Notes: generated by a model not told the origin, from the letters alone. Shown: positions 25,684-33,816, counted from the first letter of the stretch. The stretch: DNA of 35,714 bases from Erythrobacter sp. (GCA_002695185.1 NZOF01000117.1:1-35714); one strand, 5' to 3'. Numbers and translations are program-made.

Positions 25684-26930
25684 CTTCTACCTGTCTCCCT
25701 CGCAGGAGTCAGCGCTGCGAAATTGATCTGGCCCAGTAAGCCGCTGACGGATTCGGAGGCGCGCGCTACCAGAACCAGCGTCTGTTCAGGGCAATCAGCC
25801 CGAACCTGAAATTCGCCTTCGAATTCGCCGTTATTCTGATCCGAATTGGGAACAGATACCCGGCCCAGCTCGCGCCCATCGCGGCAGCGCAGCAACCAAT
25901 AGGGCTGCGAATGCCGTGGCTGATCGATACCGCTACTGCGCCCCTGAAATCGATATATGCCGGGCGGCAGAAGCTGTGTCTGGCTCATCAGCACACCGCC
26001 AATCGTCGACGGGACGGCAAAGTCGAGCGCCCCGCCCGCCTTTCCTCCCAAAATGACCGCAGAAAGTTCCGGATCTTCCGTTGCCCGCCAATCGAACAGC
26101 GTCTTCACGCCAGCTCCTGACGTAAATTCCGGATCGCGCGATTGGCTTCGATCGGCCTCCGGGTGAAAGGTGGAGTAGTAATCCCACGCCTGCTTGTAGC
26201 CCTCTGCACTCGCTAAGGCGTTCACCAACAATGCGCGATCGTCATCCGTGATCGCCAAGCCGCGCTTTTCTGCCATCCGAATGAAGGACAGCGCGGCCAG
26301 CGGCTCGGAACTGCTATTAACTAGATATGCCAGAAATGCCCCTGACCAAGCAGGTCGGGACGCAATAATCGGTAGGAGTTCTGCTCTGACTCGCGGCTCT
26401 ACTAGCGCTGTACTCAAAACCGGAAAAAGGATTTCCTTGGCGCGCGCCGAAGTACGTAAAGCTGTATCGTACCCGCGAAGAGCACCTTTGATGTCGCCCC
26501 GACCAACTGCTTCTTCGATCGTCCAAAGCTGGGGCTGGAGCTCTCTCCGGGAAAGTGCCAGAGAATAGCGGAAAATTTCGCGTGTTTTTTCCGTCTCGTT
26601 CCGCATTTGGGCCTGAAGTGCCAACACGTTCAGCGCATTGGTAGCTGTCGCATCTTGCCGCAATGCCAGTCGAGCCAAACGAGCGGCTGGCGAAGTTGCA
26701 TCTGCTTCGGCCGAGATGGAAAAATTCTGTTCAGCGGCGGCGGCGGTAAATACACCAGCGCGGGGCGCGATCATATGCGCGCGATCAGCATCCGCTCGTT
26801 CGATGACGTGTGCGACCGAATTGCTGACCGCGAAATAACCAGTAATTGCTGCGGTGGCCGCAAGAATGCCTCGGCGCGCCCATTCGGCCCCGGACCTTCT
26901 TGAGGCCTTTGCTGAGCGCCGCGTGGTCAT
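25680..26930 (-). CDS. Membrane-anchored helical-repeat protein of the export operon, unknown
   Basis: 416 residues. Seen: a basic N-terminus (RRSAKASRRSGAEWARR), one transmembrane helix at about 21-40, then an alpha-helical region (about 70-260) whose spacing of Ala/Leu resembles tetratricopeptide repeats (ARLALRQDATATNALNVLA). A C-terminal mainly beta region (about 270-410) has the only cysteines (LLRCRDG and RADCPEQ). No enzyme motif was found. The start overlaps the wzc stop by one base (TGATG) and the stop overlaps the next start. Inferred to be a periplasmic accessory of polysaccharide export or chain-length control. Confidence 0.75.
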   Translation of the reverse strand: MTTRRSAKASRRSGAEWARRGILAATAAITGYFAVSNSVAHVIERADADRAHMIAPRAGVFTAAAAEQNFSISAEADATSPAARLARLALRQDATATNALNVLALQAQMRNETEKTREIFRYSLALSRRELQPQLWTIEEAVGRGDIKGALRGYDTALRTSARAKEILFPVLSTALVEPRVRAELLPIIASRPAWSGAFLAYLVNSSSEPLAALSFIRMAEKRGLAITDDDRALLVNALASAEGYKQAWDYYSTFHPEADRSQSRDPEFTSGAGVKTLFDWRATEDPELSAVILGGKAGGALDFAVPSTIGGVLMSQTQLLPPGIYRFQGRSSGIDQPRHSQPYWLLRCRDGRELGRVSVPNSDQNNGEFEGEFQVRADCPEQTLVLVARASESVSGLLGQINFAALTPARETGRR

Positions 26931-29140
26931 CAGGCTGACTCGGCCCGATCCTCATCACGGCCATAACCGTACCCGTAATCATAGTCATAACCGTAATGGG
27001 CCTTCTTAGCATCGAACTTGGTCAAGACACCACCAAAGACATGTGCCTTGCTGCTTCTGAGGCGGGTCAAAGCCGTCTTGACCTGCGTTGACCGAATGCC
27101 ATGCGATTCGACGGCGTAAATTATTCCCTCCACGTGACTCGCAATCAGAGGAGCATCAGCCAACCCTAGGACGGGCGGGCTATCGATTACGACGTGGTCA
27201 TAGGTCTCCAGCAAGCGTTCGACCAGCACCGCCAAGCGATTACCTGTCAGCAGTTCCGCAGCATTCGGAGGGATGGGCCCAGCTGACATGGCCGTAAAGC
27301 CCAGATCCTTCATTTCAAAGGTCAAGCTCTGGATATTGTCTTCGCCAGCTAGGAAGTTGCTCAAACCGCGATCGTGATCCACGCCCCCCAGATGATGGAC
27401 CGATGGTGAGCGCATATCACCGTCGACGAGGATAACTTTACGCCCGGCTCGCGCAAGAGTGGTTGCAAGTGCCAAAGAAGTGGTGGATTTGCCTTCGGCC
27501 GGGCGTGTCGAGGTGACCGCAAAGCTGCGCGGTACGCCGCGCTCGGTCGTGAAGCCCAAATTGGTTTGTATCGTGAGATAGGCATCGAGCAATTCGGATT
27601 TCGCATCGAGCAAGGCTTCTTTCGGAGTTTCGTCTTTGACCTTGGGCACAGAACCAAGCAGTGGCAGGCCAAGACGACGCTGCACTTCGGTTGGATCTGC
27701 AATCGTTTCATCGAGCTGTTCCAAGCCCAGCGCGATTCCAGCACCAATCATCATACCTGCCAGAGTAGAGATCAGAAGATTGATCAAGAGGCGCGGGCTG
27801 GACGGATTTTGCGGGACATCGGCGAGGTCAACAATGGAAATATTGTTGACGCCTACCCCACCCGCAACGCCAATTTCTTTGAAGCGCTGGAGCAAACCGT
27901 CATAAAGAGACCGGTTCGTATCTACTTCCTGCTGAAAGATATTGTACTGGATAGAGCGTCTGCGAAGATCCAGATAATCTTGCTTGAGTTCATTAACTTT
28001 GGCTTGCAGAGCATTTTCCCGCTGAGCCGCTTGCCGGTATTCCCCTCGCAAGGTGCCAGATACCCGAGCTTCTTCCTTTGCAATGGAACTGTCCAGCGCC
28101 TCAATCTGTTCTTGCAGCGCCCGGGCCGACGGATATCCCGGCTCAAACTGAACCATGAGTTGCTCGTACTGCGCTGCCAGCTCGGCGCGCCGCTGCCGTA
28201 GATTGTTTACGGTAGTGTTAGCCAACGCCGCAGCAGAATTTCCTCCACCAGTCTGGCTGAAGCGTGCCTCTGCCTGGATCCGGTCAGCTGTTGCTTGAGC
28301 CAGTTCTGTATTAAGCGCTACGAGATTGTCAGCCAATATCGAACGCTCTTGTGTCGAGCCTTCGCTGCCCGAGCCGGTCGGAAGATTGATAATCTCTTGG
28401 TTGGAAGCGTACGTCACGAGCTGACGTTGGGATTCGTCGAGCCTATTTTTGTATTCGGCTAACTGGCGCTGCAAGACTTCGCGACCGTAAGAGGTCGACT
28501 GAATTCTGCGTTCCAGATTGGTTTCGATGAAATTTTCCGCCCACGCATTGGCAACACGTGCTGAAAAACCTGCTTCGGGGCTGGTCACGCTGATATTGAC
28601 GAGCCGCGACAGGCGGATTGGATCAACACTCAAGTTGTCCAGGAGGATCTGGCCCGCAACTCGTTGTCGATAAGCTCTGCCCTGAGCCGTGAAGCGACCA
28701 TTTGACATTGCGAAAGCAGGATTACTGTCTCCGCCCGCGTCAAACATTTCGAAAAATCCGGGATTGTCGACAAGGCGCAATTCTCTCGCAACCCGCTCTG
28801 CAAGAGTGCGAGACTGAAGAAGGCTGTACTGGGTTTGGTAGAACTCCTGGTCTGCCAGGCTGACATCTTGTTCCACACCCTCAAAACTGGTCACTTGATC
28901 AGAAGCGCGGGAAATCTCGATCGTCACTTCCGCCATATATTTGGGCGTCATCAGCAACGTGACGACAAGCCCAAGGATAACTGCCGCAAGTGTTGCGCCA
29001 ATTATGACCCACCGCCAACGAAGAGCAACCCTCAGATAATGCTGAAGGGCAGAAACCTCTTCTGCCTCTGGAACGGTCTGATGTTGCATGTCCGCTCCGC
29101 CTGAATTGGGCTTGTCAATTTTCAAGGAGATTTCATTCAT
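26930..29140 (-). CDS. wzc: Wzc-like polysaccharide co-polymerase / tyrosine autokinase
   Basis: Inner-membrane protein that controls chain length and export with Wza and cycles by tyrosine phosphorylation. 736 residues. Seen: a first transmembrane segment near 45-67, a long periplasmic coiled-coil domain (about 68-440), a second transmembrane segment near 450, then a BY-kinase domain with Walker A TRPAEGKSTTS (about 546), Walker A' VILVDGDMRSP (about 570) and Walker B HVVIDSPPVLG (about 647). The C-terminus is a tyrosine cluster, HYGYDYDYGYGYG. Kinase and membrane parts are fused, as in Gram-negative Wzc. An in-frame ATG at 29089 has a much better ribosome site (GGCGGAG, 5-base spacing) than the ATG at 29140, so the true protein may be 17 residues shorter. 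Confidence 0.93.
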   Translation of the reverse strand: MNEISLKIDKPNSGGADMQHQTVPEAEEVSALQHYLRVALRWRWVIIGATLAAVILGLVVTLLMTPKYMAEVTIEISRASDQVTSFEGVEQDVSLADQEFYQTQYSLLQSRTLAERVARELRLVDNPGFFEMFDAGGDSNPAFAMSNGRFTAQGRAYRQRVAGQILLDNLSVDPIRLSRLVNISVTSPEAGFSARVANAWAENFIETNLERRIQSTSYGREVLQRQLAEYKNRLDESQRQLVTYASNQEIINLPTGSGSEGSTQERSILADNLVALNTELAQATADRIQAEARFSQTGGGNSAAALANTTVNNLRQRRAELAAQYEQLMVQFEPGYPSARALQEQIEALDSSIAKEEARVSGTLRGEYRQAAQRENALQAKVNELKQDYLDLRRRSIQYNIFQQEVDTNRSLYDGLLQRFKEIGVAGGVGVNNISIVDLADVPQNPSSPRLLINLLISTLAGMMIGAGIALGLEQLDETIADPTEVQRRLGLPLLGSVPKVKDETPKEALLDAKSELLDAYLTIQTNLGFTTERGVPRSFAVTSTRPAEGKSTTSLALATTLARAGRKVILVDGDMRSPSVHHLGGVDHDRGLSNFLAGEDNIQSLTFEMKDLGFTAMSAGPIPPNAAELLTGNRLAVLVERLLETYDHVVIDSPPVLGLADAPLIASHVEGIIYAVESHGIRSTQVKTALTRLRSSKAHVFGGVLTKFDAKKAHYGYDYDYGYGYGRDEDRAESA

Positions 29141-29155
29141 TAAATTTGGCCAGAT

Positions 29156-29869
29156 TTAATTGAGGAGCGCGACGAGCGGTGCAACCAGCAACGGAGCGGT
29201 CGCAACAATATCACGGAACAAACGTCGTTGCGGGCTGTCACCTACGATCACGATATCGTTCGCATAGATCGCTGGATCATCATAAGCGCCGCGACGTATG
29301 GCGTTCAAGTTATACAACCCAGCCAGCCGCTGACCATCCACCTTGCGAAGGATCACGACTTCCTCCTCCTTGGCGAACTCGTTCAAGCCACGGGCAGAAG
29401 CAATGGTCCGCAACAAAGTCATCTGGTTGGTGACTGGATAGAGACCCGGCTCTACAACCTGCCCCTCAATCGTCACCACCTGACTGACCGAACTGTTGAT
29501 ATTTACCGTTACATCCGGATCACGGACATAGCGTCCAGCCAGGGCAACTTCGATGTCCTCAGCCAGTTCGGCGCCCGTTTTGCCGCCAGCGTTCATCTGA
29601 CCCACTAATGGCATAGAAATTCCGCCGCTGGCATCCACCTGGATCTGCCGACCGAGTTCCGGTACGCCGAATACATCGATGCTTATCGTATCGAGCGGCC
29701 CTATCAATGCCAGGCGCGGGCCGGCGGTCAAATCCGTTCGCTCAGGCGCCGGCAGTTCCGTAGCCCCTTCAACCACCGTAAGGCTGGGGGTTGAAACAAG
29801 CGGCGGAGAGCCTCTCACGCAGCCGGACAGCATCAGCGATGCCAATAGGAAAACACAAGTTTTGTGCAT
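29156..29869 (-). CDS. Wza/GumB-like outer-membrane polysaccharide export lipoprotein
   Basis: 237 residues. Seen: a signal peptide with lipobox LMLSGC; the Poly_export domain (IGPLDTISIDVFGVPELGRQ, VDASGGISMPLVGQ, DPDVTVNIN); then an SLBB domain (VTIEGQVVEPGLYPV, ARGLNEFAKEEEVVILR, IYANDIVIVGDS); and a hydrophobic tail. The length fits the short GumB/GelD form rather than the 379-residue E. coli Wza, so the outer-membrane helix ring may be formed differently. ATG at 29869 is chosen over a TTG at 29887 because it gives a normal signal peptide. It lies just upstream of wzc. Confidence 0.9.
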   Translation of the reverse strand: MHKTCVFLLASLMLSGCVRGSPPLVSTPSLTVVEGATELPAPERTDLTAGPRLALIGPLDTISIDVFGVPELGRQIQVDASGGISMPLVGQMNAGGKTGAELAEDIEVALAGRYVRDPDVTVNINSSVSQVVTIEGQVVEPGLYPVTNQMTLLRTIASARGLNEFAKEEEVVILRKVDGQRLAGLYNLNAIRRGAYDDPAIYANDIVIVGDSPQRRLFRDIVATAPLLVAPLVALLN

Positions 29870-29905
29870 GATATAAGGCAATTCCAATCTGGGTGGATGG
29901 GGAGC

Positions 29906-29933
29906 TTTATAAAAGTTCTGGGAGTTTCGTAAA
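29906..29933 (-). promoter_or_regulatory. Candidate sigma-70-type promoter for wza-wzc
   Basis: On the minus strand, TTTACG (29928-29933) and TATAAA (29906-29911) are separated by 16 bases, ending about 37 bases before the wza ATG. The -10 matches the consensus at five of six positions and the -35 at four. It lies in the 75-base gap after the ligase-like gene and would allow wza/wzc transcription apart from that gene. Confidence 0.4.
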
Positions 29934-29944
29934 GCACGCGCGGT

Positions 29945-31321
29945 TCAATACCGCGGACCGCCGCCCTCTTGTTGCAAATTGCGCCCATTCCGGGCCAACC
30001 AAGCTGCAGACAGAGCCACCACGGCCATGATCATCGGCGTACGCGCCGGATAGTCACCGATACTCGCCAGCATTATCAAGAAAATAATTGCCGAGCCGAG
30101 TTGTCCGAGTTTCGAACCAGTCTCGTCGCGCCATTTCCATACGGCTAGGCTGCGGCGAATGAACCAGATCAGTGCGGCTGCGATAAGTATCAGTCCGAGC
30201 AACCCTCCGTCGAGCACGATTTCCAACCAGTCATTATGGGCGTGGTTGAAATAAGCAGGCCTGAGGAAAGAATCCGGCTCGCTGATGCGAAAGGCGGGAT
30301 CGAAAGTGCCGAAACCTGCGCCGACCGGAAAATACTGTCCAATCATGTTTATCACGATCGGGGTGGCTCCTGCACGGAGGTCATCCCGCGCATCGAGCGC
30401 CAGAATGCGATCAATGGAAGCGGCGCGATCCAGGCTTATGCTGAGCAAAACGGCACCAGCGACGAGGGCCACAGTCACGACAGCCGAAGCGACCGCAAAC
30501 TTTCGAGGAAGGCGTCTGAATTCCCGACCAAGGCGGCGACGTACAATGATTAAGCCCAGAGCGACACCAATGAGGCCGGTCAACATTCCCATTCGGGATC
30601 CGGTAGCCAGGATCATCAATGCGAAGAGGACAACGACACCAAAACCCAGGACCACTTTCCATCGGACCTCTTCCCCTTCAAAGGCCCAAACCAGCGCTAG
30701 CAAACAGCCGATCGCTAGCGAAAGCGCATAGTGATTTCGATTGGCGAAATTGGCGCTGATCATTCTCGGCATATCGTTGATCAGGGGGTGATCGAATTGA
30801 GCGCCAGAGAATTGCAGCAGACCCAATAGGGCTCCGGCTAGAGTTAGGCAAAGCAGGAGGGTGACGAGGCGCCAATGGTGAACTCGCGTCAGGCCCGCCG
30901 TTAGCACTAGGACCAGTCCCGGTACGATCAGCGCGCTCAGCGCATTGAAGGTTGCCGCCGGTGAGATCGAAAGCGGCCTCCATGGCTGCTCTTCACCGAT
31001 CACGGACGCCGCCGTTTTCAATAGCTCACGGCCGGGAAAGGCCGTCCATAAAGATGGCGGCAGAGGAATAAGTTGAATCGCCACGAGAAGGGCAGCTGCC
31101 CCGAAAATCATGAGCGGCGCTTGAACTTTACGCCACTTGAACTCCGGGAGGAACAGCACCGCACAGATGACAATGACCCATGCGGAAAAACGCACAACCG
31201 TTTGACCGAGTGCGTCAGCGCGCGAGGCCCCGCCCGCCATCCATAATATGAGTAGGAAAGCAGCGAGTGCCCAGAAGGAAAACTTGGAAGACTGGTCGGT
31301 GCGCGCGAGGTGGCGAGGCAT
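29945..31321 (-). CDS. O-antigen ligase/Wzy family membrane protein
   Basis: 458 residues, about 11-12 membrane spans. Seen: SANFANRNHYALSLAIG in the middle, ATGSRMGMLTGLIG, and the large periplasmic loop before the C-terminal spans with FNHAHNDWLEIVLDGG, the H-x-D/N motif of the Wzy_C (O-antigen ligase/polymerase) family. It could be the Wzy polymerase of the locus, or a ligase attaching finished chains to a carrier. The start at 31321 has AGAGGA six bases upstream; the frame extends to a TTG at 31339. It leads the minus-strand export operon and is divergent from a small lipoprotein gene across 62 bases. Confidence 0.88.
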   Translation of the reverse strand: MPRHLARTDQSSKFSFWALAAFLLILWMAGGASRADALGQTVVRFSAWVIVICAVLFLPEFKWRKVQAPLMIFGAAALLVAIQLIPLPPSLWTAFPGRELLKTAASVIGEEQPWRPLSISPAATFNALSALIVPGLVLVLTAGLTRVHHWRLVTLLLCLTLAGALLGLLQFSGAQFDHPLINDMPRMISANFANRNHYALSLAIGCLLALVWAFEGEEVRWKVVLGFGVVVLFALMILATGSRMGMLTGLIGVALGLIIVRRRLGREFRRLPRKFAVASAVVTVALVAGAVLLSISLDRAASIDRILALDARDDLRAGATPIVINMIGQYFPVGAGFGTFDPAFRISEPDSFLRPAYFNHAHNDWLEIVLDGGLLGLILIAAALIWFIRRSLAVWKWRDETGSKLGQLGSAIIFLIMLASIGDYPARTPMIMAVVALSAAWLARNGRNLQQEGGGPRY

Positions 31322-31383
31322 TCGCGTTCCTCTAGACAATTAGCCAGTTGGAGCAAACCGAATTGTACTCTAGTAAATTGCGA

Positions 31384-31836
31384 ATGAAGAATTTTTTGAA
31401 TCTGCCGTTCCTCTTCGCGACTATTTTGCTGGTGGAAGGCTGCAACTCCGACGATGCTCCGAAAAATGAGAAGCCGCCGCAGAAGGTCGTGGATGCTGCA
31501 GAGATGAGGGCGGCGCAGTCGCTTTCAATCGGAAGTGTGCGTGCGATTGAGGACGACGTTGGGCCTTACATACAAGCGCTCAGGTGTAATATAGCGCTTG
31601 CAGCGATAAACGATCACCTCAGTGAAGGTGGCCGCTTTTCTGGCGATCAGAAGAAATTAATGGGCCAAATGCGTACGCGCTATGCCCGAGAAGCTGAAAG
31701 GATCGGCGCTCAGCAGAAAAAATCGAGCCAGCAAATCCAGCAGGATCTCGACGAGCAGGCTTCGAAAATACCTGATTTGTCTATTCGTGCCCAAATCGCG
31801 ATAGGATGTCTTCGCAAGAGCGTACAGGCCAGTTAA
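31384..31836 (+). CDS. Small putative lipoprotein, unknown
   Basis: 150 residues from the ATG at 31384. Seen: a hydrophobic N-terminus (FLNLPFLFATILLVEGC) with a Cys at residue 20 in a lipobox that has Glu where a small residue is usual, then a Lys/Pro-rich linker and an alpha-helical, Gln-rich domain (about 100-150, QQKKSSQQIQQDL) with two further Cys residues. No family recognised. An open frame continues 12 codons upstream to a TTG at 31348. It is divergent from the polysaccharide export operon, and whether it belongs to that locus is unclear. Confidence 0.6.
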   Translation: MKNFLNLPFLFATILLVEGCNSDDAPKNEKPPQKVVDAAEMRAAQSLSIGSVRAIEDDVGPYIQALRCNIALAAINDHLSEGGRFSGDQKKLMGQMRTRYAREAERIGAQQKKSSQQIQQDLDEQASKIPDLSIRAQIAIGCLRKSVQAS

Positions 31837-32154
31837 TGACGTAATCATCCGTAGGCTTTTTTTGTCTCGGAGAGGGCCGATTGTGGTGAGAGTCCAAAAC
31901 CACTGGTCGCCTGATGGGTTGAAGTAGCAGTGTAGGTATTTTGCGCTGCTAGACTTTGACCCCTTCGGGACATTCCCGACGATTGGCCGGATTTACGACA
32001 CTGCTCGAGCTCCCGCTTGAAGTTCGTGTCGGTTTGATTGCCATGGGTCTTCCATCCTGATTTCCTAACCCACCCATAGGTTCCGTCGCGAGAACGGCCC
32101 ACCTACAAATTTTTCGGGGTGGCCGCGGCGCTGGGCTGATCTAGGCTGGATGCG
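31837..32154. other. 318-base gap with a possible decayed gene
   Basis: Apart from the minus-strand open frame described separately (31845-32102), this spacer shows a T-run at 31858-31865 just after the lipoprotein gene and no recognisable RNA gene. It should also contain the promoter of the LuxR-type gene at 32155, but no convincing boxes were found. Confidence 0.4.
31845..32102 (-). pseudogene. Possible remnant of a small secreted/lipoprotein gene
   Basis: An 85-codon open frame begins at a GTG directly after an in-frame TAG and has no signal peptide and no clear ribosome site. Its first half (YGWVRKSGWKTHGNQTDTNF, then KRELEQCRKSG) resembles the W-x-x-x-G...F-x-x-x-x-x-x-C pattern of small alphaproteobacterial lipoproteins. 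The expected leader and C-terminal Cys segment are missing. It may be a decayed gene or simply a chance open frame. Confidence 0.25.
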
Positions 32155-32907
32155 ATGACGCAGGTCCCATCAGAGCATCGTGAAGGCCTTGAGCAGCTGA
32201 CCGCAAAGGAGAAGGAAACCCTTCGCCTGATGGCGCGCGGTCACGATGCGAAATCCATGGCGATGGAGCTTTCTCGCTCGGTCCACACGATCAACGAAAG
32301 GCTGCGCGTCGCACGCCGCAAGCTCGACGTGACCAGCAGCCGCGAGGCGGCCCGGCTGCTGTTAGAAAGCGAGGCCGGGACATACGAAAATTCTGTATAC
32401 GACGATTTTCGGGATGCCACGCCGGCTGCCGACTCCGACACTCCTCCAACTACCAACCGGTCCCGCAACCGGCGCCTGATCATAGGAGGTATTGTCATGT
32501 TTTTCATAACCGCAGCGCTGCTGCTTTCCTCGCCGCTCCTGCCGGGTGAAGAAGGCTCGCAAGTATGGACGGAAGCCAACCGGGATCAGGCGATTGAAGC
32601 GGCCGCCGAAGACTGGCTTGCCCTGTTGGACGCCCGCGACTGGCAGGCCAGCTACGATGCGACAGCGCAGTCATTCCGCGAGGCCAACACACTTACCCTC
32701 TGGCGCGAAACCGCCACCGGCGCGCAAGGGCGTTTGGGCGAGACCGTGTCGCGCAAACTGATCGGAATTGACGACGTCCCTTCGCCGCAGGAAATTGTAA
32801 TCGTCAAATACCGGACGGATTACACAAATCGCGCGGGCGCGACTGAAACCGTGTCGATGGTGCAAGAAGACGGAATTTGGAAGGTCGCCGGAATCTACGT
32901 ATCCTGA
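32155..32907 (+). CDS. Membrane-tethered LuxR-type HTH regulator with periplasmic DUF4019 domain
   Basis: 250 residues. Seen: a LuxR/GerE helix-turn-helix at residues 15-70 (LTAKEKETLRLMARG, then HTINERLRVARRKL, then SREAARLLLE), an acidic linker, one transmembrane helix at 108-127 (LIIGGIVMFFITAALLL), and a C-terminal domain (about 137-250) with AAEDWLALLDARDWQASY and VSMVQEDGIWKVAGIYV that matches DUF4019. The order places the DNA-binding part in the cytoplasm and DUF4019 in the periplasm. No receiver domain is present. It is likely a one-component envelope sensor; targets unknown. It is convergent with phaB. Confidence 0.85.
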   Translation: MTQVPSEHREGLEQLTAKEKETLRLMARGHDAKSMAMELSRSVHTINERLRVARRKLDVTSSREAARLLLESEAGTYENSVYDDFRDATPAADSDTPPTTNRSRNRRLIIGGIVMFFITAALLLSSPLLPGEEGSQVWTEANRDQAIEAAAEDWLALLDARDWQASYDATAQSFREANTLTLWRETATGAQGRLGETVSRKLIGIDDVPSPQEIVIVKYRTDYTNRAGATETVSMVQEDGIWKVAGIYVS

Positions 32908-32914
32908 CTGGGAG

Positions 32915-32946
32915 CAGGGGCGCTTCCGCCAGCCGGCAGCGCCCTC
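32915..32946. terminator. Possible shared terminator hairpin between the LuxR-type gene and phaB
   Basis: GGGCGCT (32918-32924) pairs with AGCGCCC (32938-32944) with a 13-base loop, between the convergent stop codons. There is no strong T-run on either side, so efficiency is doubtful. Confidence 0.35.
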
Positions 32947-32954
32947 TGCAACCA

Positions 32955-33680
32955 TCAATACATATGCTGGCCGCCATTGATGCTCATCGTCGATCCGGTG
33001 ACGAATTCGCCATGCTCTGACACGAGGAAGCTCACGCCGCGGGCGATTTCGCTGGCTCTGCCGAGGCGGCCGACGGGGATCTTGGCGACGATCTTCTCCA
33101 GCACCGGTTCGGGCACGGCGGCGACCATGTCGGTATCGATATAGCCCGGCGCGATGGCGTTGACCGTGATGCCGAAGCGCGCGCCTTCCTGGGCCAGTGC
33201 CTTGGTGAAGCCGTGGATACCGCTTTTGGCGGCGGCGTAATTGACCTGGCCATACTGGCCCGCCTGACCGTTGATCGAACCGATATTGACGATCCGGCCC
33301 CAGCCGCGTTCCTTCATTCCGGCGAAGGTCGCCTTGGCGAGGTTGAAGCAGCCGCCCAGATTGGTGCGCATCACCGCATCCCAATCTTCGTAAGTCATCT
33401 TCAGCAGCGTGCCGTCGCGCGTGATCCCGGCATTGTTGACCACGATTTCGATCGGGCCATGCTCTTCCTCAATCCGCTTGCAGGCTTCCTGCACCGCATC
33501 GAAATCCGACACGTCGAATTTGACGGTCGGGATGCCGGTTTCTTCGGTGAATTTCTTCGCCGCATTGTCATTGCCGGCATAATTGGCGATGACCTTGCAC
33601 TCGCGTTCGTCCCGCAGTCGTTCGCAGATGGCGCGTCCGATTCCCCGCGTACCGCCCGTTACAATCGCAACACGTCCCAT
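32955..33680 (-). CDS. phaB: Acetoacetyl-CoA reductase
   Basis: NADPH-dependent reductase that makes (R)-3-hydroxybutyryl-CoA for polyhydroxyalkanoate synthesis. 241 residues, typical. Seen: VAIVTGGTRGIGRAI (cofactor loop), VNNAGITRDGTLLKM, IVNIGSINGQAGQYGQVNYAAAK split across the catalytic Ser, Tyr and Lys, VNAIAPGYIDTDM, and the C-terminal GSTMSINGGQHMY, a near-diagnostic PhaB ending. The start at 33680 has AGGAGAGG about five bases upstream; the frame is open 13 codons further. FabG is the alternative, but the GQ-x-G-Q-V-N-Y and GGQHMY segments favour PhaB. Confidence 0.92.
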   Translation of the reverse strand: MGRVAIVTGGTRGIGRAICERLRDERECKVIANYAGNDNAAKKFTEETGIPTVKFDVSDFDAVQEACKRIEEEHGPIEIVVNNAGITRDGTLLKMTYEDWDAVMRTNLGGCFNLAKATFAGMKERGWGRIVNIGSINGQAGQYGQVNYAAAKSGIHGFTKALAQEGARFGITVNAIAPGYIDTDMVAAVPEPVLEKIVAKIPVGRLGRASEIARGVSFLVSEHGEFVTGSTMSINGGQHMY

Positions 33681-33720
33681 CCGATCCTCTCCTCGCAATT
33701 TATCGCGCTGTTTGGCCAAG

Positions 33721-33748
33721 CTTTACGCAAGATTGCGACAGCGTAAAG
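33721..33748. promoter_or_regulatory. Inverted repeat upstream of phaB
   Basis: CTTTACGC (33721-33728) and GCGTAAAG (33741-33748) form a perfect 8-base inverted repeat with a 12-base spacer, 41 bases ahead of the phaB ATG. It could be an operator or an RNA hairpin. Between this and the next gene (33749-33816) nothing else was recognised. Confidence 0.35.
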
Positions 33749-33816
33749 ACCATGCGCGCGCTAGGGTGCGAGGATTCAATCGTATTCTTATGAAAAGGCC
33801 CGCGCGGAGCGGAAGA

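Noticed and set aside
31850..32110. A structured RNA or tRNA-like element around the CCCTTCGGGA sequence
   Set aside because: No cloverleaf or T-loop could be drawn and no CCA-type acceptor pairing was found; one short palindrome is not enough.
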